This document shows positions 1 through 4,570 of a DNA stretch of 5,495 nt, piece after piece. Position 1 is the stretch's first letter, and the number at the start of each line of letters is the position of its first letter. Below the pieces are notes generated by a model, which saw only the letters and a program-made list of their open reading frames with translations, searched no databases and was not told the DNA's origin. Where the stretch lies: the NCBI GenBank assembly GCA_902495265.1, contig CABUWR010000100.1:1-5495 (forward strand). The letters run 5' to 3'. Source of the DNA: an uncultured Collinsella sp. GTDB taxonomy: Bacteria > Actinomycetota > Coriobacteriia > Coriobacteriales > Coriobacteriaceae. The position numbers and the translations under genes were made by a program.

Positions 1-1
1 A

Positions 2-29
2 GTTACGCGGTTTTACCAAACCGCGTAAC
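2..29. repeat. short perfect palindrome at the left edge
   Basis: A 12-bp perfect stem is formed by GTTACGCGGTTT (2-13) and AAACCGCGTAAC (18-29) around a 4-nt loop. No T-run follows on the plus strand. The minus-strand continuation lies outside the window, so a terminator for a minus-strand gene to the left cannot be excluded. The palindrome is certain, its role is unknown. Confidence 0.6.
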
Positions 30-42
30 GGCTCGACGCTGC

Positions 43-141
43 AAACCCGTACACGCGGCAATCTGACGTTCAATTTCAAGGGCGCGACCATAAGGTCTGC
101 GCCCTTTCATTTCACGTCACCTTGCTCGCGTGTACGGGTTT
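43..141. repeat. 99-nt nested stem-loop (imperfect palindrome)
   Basis: Three stacked helices can be drawn. The outer helix pairs 43-61 with 122-141: 15 perfect pairs (AAACCCGTACACGCG with its complement at 127-141) plus 4 more after one bulged T at 126. A middle helix pairs TGACGT (64-69) with ACGTCA (114-119). The inner helix pairs 78-89 with 94-106 around the loop ATAA, with one bulged T at 98. The inner hairpin is followed by TTTCATTTC, so on its own it resembles a weak plus-strand terminator. It could be a structured RNA, a terminator remnant, or a small palindromic insertion. I do not recognise a named family. Confidence 0.55.
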
Positions 142-189
142 TCGCTGACTTATGCTCAACAAGGGCGGTTGTATTATTTTCTGGTTTTG

Positions 190-222
190 AGGGGCGTGAC
201 CATTGTGGTCGCGCCCCTTTTT
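190..222 (+). terminator. rho-independent terminator upstream of the transporter operon
   Basis: A 13-bp stem (190-202 with 206-218, one G-T pair) closes a 3-nt loop and runs straight into a TTTTT tract (218-222). It would stop plus-strand transcription coming from a gene to the left of the window and so insulate the transporter operon. Its core (GGGCG-GACCAT...GGTC-GCGCCC) is close to that of the inner hairpin at 78-106. Confidence 0.8.
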
Positions 223-230
223 GCTGGGTT

Positions 231-306
231 GGGTACTCATTGGGGACAAGCTTAAATGAGTACCCACTCATTGGGCACTCATTTAAGCTTGTCCCCAATG
301 AGTGGG
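231..306. repeat. long inverted repeat with GGGGACA core
   Basis: A perfect 27-bp inverted repeat has arms at 235-261 and 277-303 and a 15-nt centre. Each arm carries TTGGGGACAAGCTTAAAT or its complement. Two alternative smaller hairpins are also possible: 231-240 with 256-265 (GGGTACTCAT/ATGAGTACCC) and 263-272 with 297-306 (CCCACTCATT/AATGAGTGGG). The sequence can therefore fold as one long hairpin or as two side by side. No T-run follows. It resembles dispersed REP-like palindromes and shares the GGGACA core with the elements near 3440, 4118 and 4446. Confidence 0.75.
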
Positions 307-347
307 TTAAAGGTTGCGGGTTCTTTACGGGAATGTAGTGTTGGCTG

Positions 348-373
348 CGGAAACGTGGTTCTTTCCGTACAAT
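348..373 (+). promoter_or_regulatory. probable promoter -10 with possible operator, upstream of the ABC operon
   Basis: TACAAT at 368-373 matches the sigma-70-type -10 consensus at five of six positions and lies 35 bases before the ATPase start codon. No good -35 hexamer is found at 16-18 bases: TTGGCT (341-346) is 21 bases away. A small inverted repeat, CGGAAA (348-353) and TTTCCG (362-367), ends right at the -10 and could be an operator. The position, after a terminator and before the first gene, is what mainly supports a promoter here. Confidence 0.4.
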
Positions 374-408
374 AGTTCAACTCGTGTAAACGCAGGGAAG
401 GGACATTC

Positions 409-1140
409 ATGGCAGACATGATCGAGATCAAGCATCTCAACAAGTACTTTGGCGACCTGCATGTGCTCAAAGATATCAATCTCACCGTCAAGCGCGGCGA
501 GAAGCTCGTAATGATCGGGCCTTCCGGCTCGGGTAAGTCGACGCTCATCCGTTGCGTCGATTATCTGGAGGAGCCCACGTCGGGCGAGGTCGTCATCGAC
601 GGTACGCCGCTCACCAAAAAGAATCACCTGGAGATGGCTCGCAAGTACAGCTCCATGGTGTTTCAGCAGTTCAACCTGTATCCCAACATGACGGTGCTGG
701 GCAACCTGACGCTCGCGCCCATCAAGCTGCAAAAGAAGAGCAAGGAGGAGGCGACCGAGATCGCCATCGCCGCGCTCAAGCGCGTCGGCATGGCGCATAA
801 GGCCGGCGAGTATCCGCAGAATCTCTCGGGCGGTCAGCAGCAGCGCATCGCCATCGCCCGTGCCCTGTGCACCAAGCAGCCCATCATCCTGTTTGACGAG
901 CCGACTTCGGCGCTCGACCCCGAGATGGTCCAAGAGGTTCTGGACGTTATGATTGAGCTCGCGCAGGAGGACATCACCATGATCTGCGTGACGCACGAGA
1001 TGGGCTTTGCGCGCCAGGTGGCCGACCGCGTCATCTTTATGGAGGACGGCCGCATTCTGGAGGAGGGCACGCCCGAGCACTTCTTCGATAACCCCGAGAA
1101 CCCGCGCTGCCGCGAGTTCCTGTCCAAGATTCTGCACTAG
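409..1140 (+). CDS. polar amino acid ABC transporter, ATP-binding protein (GlnQ type)
   Basis: This is the cytoplasmic ATPase that powers import through the two permeases encoded downstream. The 243 residues match the usual length for the GlnQ/HisP group. All nucleotide-binding motifs are intact: Walker [10 protein letters not shown] (37-45), Q-loop VFQQFNL (84-90), ABC signature LSGGQQQR (139-146), Walker B IILFDE (159-164), D-loop SALD (167-170) and the H-loop histidine in VTHE (196). The segment [12 protein letters not shown] (54-65) is typical of amino acid importers. The start is ATG 409, with AAGGGA at 398-403 as ribosome binding site; ATG 418 is possible but less well placed. It is the first gene of the operon, downstream of a probable -10 at 368-373, and its stop lies 8 bases before the ATG of the binding-protein gene. 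The glnQ symbol is withheld because substrate specificity is not decided by the ATPase. Confidence 0.96.
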   Translation: MADMIEIKHLNKYFGDLHVLKDINLTVKRGEKLVMIGPSGSGKSTLIRCVDYLEEPTSGEVVIDGTPLTKKNHLEMARKYSSMVFQQFNLYPNMTVLGNLTLAPIKLQKKSKEEATEIAIAALKRVGMAHKAGEYPQNLSGGQQQRIAIARALCTKQPIILFDEPTSALDPEMVQEVLDVMIELAQEDITMICVTHEMGFARQVADRVIFMEDGRILEEGTPEHFFDNPENPRCREFLSKILH

Positions 1141-1148
1141 GCGCGGTG

Positions 1149-2024
1149 ATGGACATGACGGATATGACGGGGGCGGCCGTGTCGCGCCGTCACTTTTTGC
1201 AGCTGGCTGGCGCCGGCATGCTGGCGCTGACGGGGACCGCGCTTACCGGTTGCGGCAACTCCGCCAGCGGCGAGGGCTCCGACAAGGGGTCCAGGCTTGC
1301 GGCCATCAAGTCGCGTGGCCATCTGAATGCCGGCGTTAAGAAGGACGTTCCCGGCTACGGCTATTACGACACCGCCAAGGGCCGCTTTGAGGGCATGGAA
1401 GTCGATTTGTGCTACCAGATCGCCGCTGCCGTCTTTGGCGTGAGCTACAAGGAGGCCCGTGCCCAGGAGCTTGTCGAGTTTACCGACGTGACGCCCAAGA
1501 CGCGCGGCCCGCTGATCGATAACGGCCAACTCGACGTGGTCGCGGCGACCTACACCATCACCGACGAGCGCAAGAAGAGCTGGGATTTCTCGACGCCGTA
1601 CCGCACCGACTACGTGGGACTCATGGTCAAGAAGCGTTCGGGCTTTACCTCGATTGAGGACCTGGACGGCAAGGTCATCGGCGTGAGCCAGGGTGCCACC
1701 ACGCAGGGCCTGATCGAGCAGATGATCAAGGACAACGGCTTTAGCTGCAAGCCCGAGTTTAGGGCCTTTAGCGGCTACCCCATCATCAAGAGTTCGCTCG
1801 ACGCCGGCAATATCGACGTCTTTGCCATGGACCGCTCCACGCTGGCCGGTTACATGAACGAGACCGTTGAGCTGCTGCAGCCCGAGGTCAAGTTTGGCGA
1901 GCAGGGCTACGGCGTGGCGACCAAGAAGGGTTGCGACCTTTCGGCCGTGGTCGATCAGGTGATATGCGATCGCCTGGCCGACGGCTGGCTCGACCAAGAG
2001 GTCAAGACCTGGGGTCTTGTATAG
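1149..2024 (+). CDS. ABC transporter substrate-binding lipoprotein, polar amino acid (glutamate/aspartate PEB1-like), Tat signal
   Basis: This is an extracellular solute-binding protein of family 3 (PF00497 type), 291 residues from ATG 1149. The N-terminus has a twin-arginine motif SRRHFLQ (12-18), a hydrophobic stretch, and a lipobox LTGC with Cys35. It should therefore be exported folded by Tat and then lipid-anchored to the outer face of the membrane. The mature part shows a pattern I recall from the Campylobacter PEB1 aspartate/glutamate-binding protein: GVKKDVPGYG, then KTRGPLIDNG with Arg119, then DFSTPY (146-151), and a late MDRSTLAGY with Asp228. Glutamate or aspartate is thus the best substrate guess, but this is inference. 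The start is uncertain: GTG 1146, ATG 1155, ATG 1164 and GTG 1179 are in frame. Only GTG 1179 has a G-rich site (1169-1173) at good spacing, and it would still leave SRRHF intact. Translation from 1149 would depend on coupling to the ATPase stop. Confidence 0.93.
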   Translation: MDMTDMTGAAVSRRHFLQLAGAGMLALTGTALTGCGNSASGEGSDKGSRLAAIKSRGHLNAGVKKDVPGYGYYDTAKGRFEGMEVDLCYQIAAAVFGVSYKEARAQELVEFTDVTPKTRGPLIDNGQLDVVAATYTITDERKKSWDFSTPYRTDYVGLMVKKRSGFTSIEDLDGKVIGVSQGATTQGLIEQMIKDNGFSCKPEFRAFSGYPIIKSSLDAGNIDVFAMDRSTLAGYMNETVELLQPEVKFGEQGYGVATKKGCDLSAVVDQVICDRLADGWLDQEVKTWGLV

Positions 2025-2049
2025 GCGCATCGTCCAAGGAAGGAATCAA

Positions 2050-2796
2050 ATGCTCGAAGGATTATTTGACGCCGACCGTTGGTCGACGACATTTCAAAAC
2101 ATGGGGCCCTTCTGGGAGGGCTTTGGCGTGACGCTGCAAGTGGTCGTTGCCGGCCTGCTGCTGTCGCTGGTGCTGGGCACGCTGCTGGGCGTGTTCTCTA
2201 CCACTCGCTCGCGCGTGCTGCGCGCCATAAGCCGCGTGTACGTGGAGTTTTACCAGAACACCCCGTTGCCCGTACAGGTGCTCTTTATGTACATGGCCGG
2301 TCCGCAGTTTTTGCAGGCCATAACCGGTGCCGACCAGCCGGTGCGCATCGCGCCGTTCGTGCTGGGCTTCTTGGGTGTGGGCCTATATCACGCGGCCTAC
2401 ATTTCGGAGGTCATCCGCACCGGTATCGAGGCGGTTCCGCGCGGTCAGATGGAGGCGGCCCAGAGCCAGGGCTTCACCCGTGCGCAGGCGTACTGGTACA
2501 TCGTGCTGCCCCAGACGTTCAAGATCATTCTGCCGCCGCTGTGTAACCAGGCGCTCAACCTGGTCAAGAACACGTCGGTGCTGGCGCTTGTGGCCGGCGG
2601 CGACCTTATGTACCGTTCCGACAACTTTGTGAGTCTGTACGGTTACCTGCAGGGATACATCGTCTGCTGCCTTATGTACTTCATCATCTGCTTTCCGCTC
2701 GCCATGCTGGTGCAGTGGCTCGAGCGCCGCTCCAAGGAGCGTCCGCGCGGCGTGAGCCTGGCCGAGCTGGGGCTCGACAACGTAGAGGAGGCCTAG
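2050..2796 (+). CDS. amino acid ABC transporter permease (first of two, HisM/GlnP family)
   Basis: A membrane subunit of the importer, 248 residues. A hydrophobic first helix (about 27-47) is followed by the typical YVEFYQNTPLPVQ segment. The cytoplasmic EAA loop that docks on the ATPase is clear: VPRGQMEAAQSQGF (129-142) and then YIVLPQTFKIILPPL. The conserved LVKNTSVLALV segment and a final pair of hydrophobic stretches follow. The charged C-terminal tail (RRSKERPRG to EEA) is somewhat longer than that of the second permease. ATG 2050 is chosen because AGGAAGGA (2037-2044) lies 5 bases upstream. The frame can be extended to TTG 2017, but that would overlap the preceding gene and add an unconserved stretch. 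It probably forms a heterodimeric pore with the next product. Confidence 0.95.
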   Translation: MLEGLFDADRWSTTFQNMGPFWEGFGVTLQVVVAGLLLSLVLGTLLGVFSTTRSRVLRAISRVYVEFYQNTPLPVQVLFMYMAGPQFLQAITGADQPVRIAPFVLGFLGVGLYHAAYISEVIRTGIEAVPRGQMEAAQSQGFTRAQAYWYIVLPQTFKIILPPLCNQALNLVKNTSVLALVAGGDLMYRSDNFVSLYGYLQGYIVCCLMYFIICFPLAMLVQWLERRSKERPRGVSLAELGLDNVEEA

Positions 2797-2799
2797 CGC

Positions 2800-3438
2800 A
2801 TGGAAATCTTCAACGCGACCAACCTGCTCTACATTTGGGGCGGCTTTGTTAAGACCATCGAGATCTCGGCGCTGTCGATCTTTTTCTCGCTCATTTTTGG
2901 CACGGTGCTGGCGCTCGTTAAAAGCTATGCGCCCCGCCCGTTCCGTATTTTGGTGAGCGCCTATATCGAGCTGTTCCGTTGCACGCCGAACCTGCTGTGG
3001 ATCCTTTTTATCTACTTTACGGTGCAGGGTTTGGACATTGTGATTTCGACCATCGCCTTTACGCTGTTTACCAGCGCTGTTATGGCCGAGATTGTGCGCG
3101 GCGGTCTCAACTCGATTCCGCGTGGCCAGTTTGAGGCAGCGCAGAGCCAGGGCTTCGGCTTCTTTGCCACCATGCGCTACATCATTCTGCCGCAGACGTT
3201 TAAGACGATCATTCCGGCGCTGTTTAGCCAGTGCACGACCGTCATCAAGGACAGCTCGTATCTTTCGGGCATTAACGTGGCCGAGCTCATGTACACGGCA
3301 AACGTCGTGATGGCCCACGCGATCGACCTGTCGCAGGTGCTTATGCTCTACGGCCTGGTGTTTGCGATGTACTTTGTGCTCAACTTTGGTATCTCGTTGC
3401 TGGTGAGAGCGTATCAGAGGCGAATGGTGGCAGCGTAG
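2800..3438 (+). CDS. amino acid ABC transporter permease (second of two, HisM/GlnP family)
   Basis: The second membrane subunit, 212 residues, matching the usual 210-230 of the family. It begins with a short lead and a hydrophobic helix (about 17-41), then YIELFRCTPNLLWILF, the same position and pattern as YVEFYQNTPLP in its partner. The EAA loop is SIPRGQFEAAQSQGF (about 105-119), followed by YIILPQTFKTIIPAL and TTVIKDSSYLS. The EAAQSQGF and LPQTFK stretches are identical in both permeases, consistent with duplication and pairing as a heterodimer on the shared ATPase. The start ATG 2800 lies 3 bases after the previous stop, and the ribosome binding site GAGGAGG (2785-2791) sits inside the end of the first permease gene, so translation is likely coupled. 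Confidence 0.95.
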   Translation: MEIFNATNLLYIWGGFVKTIEISALSIFFSLIFGTVLALVKSYAPRPFRILVSAYIELFRCTPNLLWILFIYFTVQGLDIVISTIAFTLFTSAVMAEIVRGGLNSIPRGQFEAAQSQGFGFFATMRYIILPQTFKTIIPALFSQCTTVIKDSSYLSGINVAELMYTANVVMAHAIDLSQVLMLYGLVFAMYFVLNFGISLLVRAYQRRMVAA

Positions 3439-3439
3439 A

Positions 3440-3470
3440 ATGTGGCAAAGGGACAGCCCCTTTGTCACAT
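3440..3470. repeat. intercistronic palindrome with GGGACAG core
   Basis: A 13-bp stem (3440-3452 with 3458-3470, one G-T pair) closes the 5-nt loop ACAGC. It starts one base after the second permease stop codon and ends 16 bases before the kinase start. What follows is purine-rich (AGAGAAAGGA) and has no T-run, so it is not a canonical terminator. It may protect the transporter mRNA 3' end or lower expression of the downstream kinase gene. The arm sequence AAAGGGACAG...CCTTTGT relates it to the elements at 4118 and 4446. Confidence 0.65.
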
Positions 3471-3486
3471 AGAGAAAGGAATCGCG

Positions 3487-4110
3487 ATGAGCGATCTGGA
3501 GAACAAGAAGAGTCCTGTGGTCATTACCATCGCGCGCGACTTTGGCGCCGAGGGCCACGAGATTGGCCGCATGCTTGCCAACGAACTAGGGATTCCGCTG
3601 TATGACAACGAGCTGCTGGTGCGTGCGTCGCTGCGCGCGGGCGAGTCGCTCGATAAGATGGCCGCCTATGACGAGCGCCTGGCTGTGGAGAACATGGCGT
3701 TTCTGCCCGACCGTTACGATGCGCGTTCGTACTCGGACAAGTTGTTCCAAAAGATGAGCCAGGTGATTTTGGATCTGGGTGAGACCGAGAGCTGCATTAT
3801 CGAAGGCCGCCTGTCCGATTACCTGTTGCGTAACAACCCCAACCACATTGCCGTGCTGGTGACCGCACCCTTTGAGGACCGCGTCGAGATCGTGCGCAAG
3901 AAGCGTGGCCTTAACAAAAAGAAGGGCGCCAAGCTGGTCAAGCAGCAGCAGAAGGCGCGCGAGGCGTTCTATAAGCGCTACAGTGCCGGAAAGTGGAAGA
4001 TGACGAGTGGTAAAGACATCGTCGTCAACCGCGCCAAGCTGGGCCGCGAAGGCTGCAAGGACGTCATCGCCGCTGCCTACCGCTACAAGGTGGCTCAGCT
4101 CGAAGGCTAA
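3487..4110 (+). CDS. cytidylate kinase-like family protein
   Basis: A 207-residue protein of the cytidylate kinase-like family (PF13189 type), presumably cytoplasmic. Family hallmarks are the N-terminal beta strand and phosphate-loop-like region VITIARDFGAEGHEIG (12-27) followed by LANELGIPLYDNEL, the central IIEGRLSDYLL (104-114), LVTAPFEDRVEIV, and a basic region (137-165) with YKRYSAGKW. In the family as I know it the loop reads GSGGREIG. Here it is GAEGHEIG, so the Ser-Gly pair is replaced by Ala-Glu. Members are mostly uncharacterised, and nucleoside monophosphate phosphorylation is not shown for this variant. ATG 3487 is preferred over GTG 3442 because AAAGGA (3475-3480) lies 6 bases upstream and the earlier start would run through the 3440-3470 palindrome. 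It is 48 bases after the transporter genes and before their terminator, so probably co-transcribed, although a functional link is not evident. Confidence 0.88.
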   Translation: MSDLENKKSPVVITIARDFGAEGHEIGRMLANELGIPLYDNELLVRASLRAGESLDKMAAYDERLAVENMAFLPDRYDARSYSDKLFQKMSQVILDLGETESCIIEGRLSDYLLRNNPNHIAVLVTAPFEDRVEIVRKKRGLNKKKGAKLVKQQQKAREAFYKRYSAGKWKMTSGKDIVVNRAKLGREGCKDVIAAAYRYKVAQLEG

Positions 4111-4117
4111 CCGGTCG

Positions 4118-4158
4118 AAACCACCACAAGGGGACAGGCACCTTTGTGGTGGTTTTTG
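4118..4158 (+). terminator. rho-independent terminator of the ABC transporter/kinase unit, made from a GGGGACAGG palindrome
   Basis: A 15-bp stem (4118-4132 with 4141-4155, one G-T pair) closes the 8-nt loop GACAGGCA and runs into TTTTTGTTTT. It begins 8 bases after the kinase stop codon. The hairpin is also one copy of the GGGGACAGGCACCTTTGTGG palindrome that recurs inverted at 4446-4493, so a dispersed repeat appears to serve as the terminator. The stretch 4159-4211 after it holds nothing I can identify. Confidence 0.85.
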
Positions 4159-4211
4159 TTTTAGGCGGAGGGGAAGGCTTTGGCGGCAGTGCCTATCCTC
4201 GGCTTTTGCCA

Positions 4212-4431
4212 AATCTCGATCTGTAACACCAAGCCAGCGAAAAAGGCTCTAACTGTTACAGATTTAGATGAACCGTTCGGCCGCCAACCTAACGTCTTGA
4301 TCTGTAACACGTAGCGGGGAATTTGGTCTCTAACTGTTACAGATTGAGATGAACAGGCGGATGTTCGCACAATGTTTCAATCTGTAACAACTACGGGACT
4401 CAACGTGGCCTACCTGTTACAGATCGAGACA
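4212..4431. repeat. array of three hairpins with constant arms and variable 25-nt loops
   Basis: Three units at 81- and 80-base spacing each contain ATCTGTAACA, exactly 25 nt, then TGTTACAGAT. Left arms are at 4219-4228, 4300-4309 and 4380-4389; right arms are at 4254-4263, 4335-4344 and 4415-4424. Spacers between units are 36 and 35 nt. Right arms are followed by a conserved tail (TTAGATGAAC, TGAGATGAAC, CGAGACAAAC). The stem extends outward by 5-7 further pairs, with compensating changes: the sixth outer pair is A-T, G-T and G-C in units 1, 2 and 3, and the seventh is C-G in unit 2 and T-A in unit 3. Loops differ in the middle but end alike (CTCTAAC, CTCTAAC, GCCTACC). The array lies between two convergent genes and their terminators. 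Function is unknown: protein-binding site cluster, structured RNA, or REP/BIME-like repeat are all possible. Confidence 0.85.
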
Positions 4432-4445
4432 AACTGGCCGGTCAG

Positions 4446-4493
4446 GCCCCAAACCACCACAAAGGTGCCTGTCCCCATCGTGGTGGTTGGGGC
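4446..4493 (-). repeat. inverted copy of the 4118 palindrome
   Basis: The stem pairs 4446-4460 with 4480-4493, with one bulged A. The interior AGGTGCCTGTCCCC (4463-4476) is the exact reverse complement of GGGGACAGGCACCT at 4130-4143. Read on the minus strand, this element and the 4118 element agree at nearly every base from the CCACCAC arm to the GTGGTGG arm. It follows the gltA terminator on the minus strand and might act as a back-up stop there, though only TTT follows its stem. Confidence 0.75.
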
Positions 4494-4504
4494 GGCCGGT
4501 ATAG

Positions 4505-4542
4505 AAAAAGTCCCCGCCGGGCGTGTGCTCGACGGGGACTTT
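4505..4542 (-). terminator. rho-independent terminator of the minus-strand glutamate synthase gene
   Basis: On the minus strand, AAAGTCCCCG (from 4542-4533) pairs with CGGGGACTTT (4516-4507), and the T-run continues to 4505. The interior can pair further (4518-4522 with 4527-4531) around GTGT. It lies about 30 bases after the stop codon at 4571-4573, the usual position for a terminator of that gene. Confidence 0.85.
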
Positions 4543-4570
4543 GCCGTTTGATGGCTAGCGCTGCGGGTGA

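Noticed and set aside
107..298. Small 63-codon minus-strand open frame upstream of the operon
   Set aside because: It is made almost wholly of the inverted repeat and the terminator hairpin, with no conserved content.
1..408. tRNA, riboswitch or T-box leader upstream of the importer
   Set aside because: No cloverleaf, T-box sequence or known riboswitch core could be found; only palindromes and a terminator that precedes the likely promoter.
325..1137. Long minus-strand open frame opposite the ATPase gene
   Set aside because: It lies entirely antisense to a gene with all ABC motifs, has no recognisable domain, and is explained by GC-rich codon bias.
3442..3486. Upstream GTG start for the kinase-like gene
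   Set aside because: It would translate through the 3440-3470 palindrome and lacks a ribosome binding site; ATG 3487 has AAAGGA at proper spacing.
2383..3558. 391-codon minus-strand open frame opposite the permease genes
   Set aside because: Composition is rich in His, Arg, Gln and Asp as expected of an antisense shadow. It crosses two clearly real permease genes and has no domain.
4212..4431. CRISPR array
   Set aside because: Repeats are only 10 bp and alternate in orientation, the intervals alternate between 25 and about 35 nt, and no cas genes are present.
4212..4431. Integron attC sites
   Set aside because: The arms do not match the RYYYAAC/GTTRRRY core sites, there are no cassette genes between the units, and no integrase is present.
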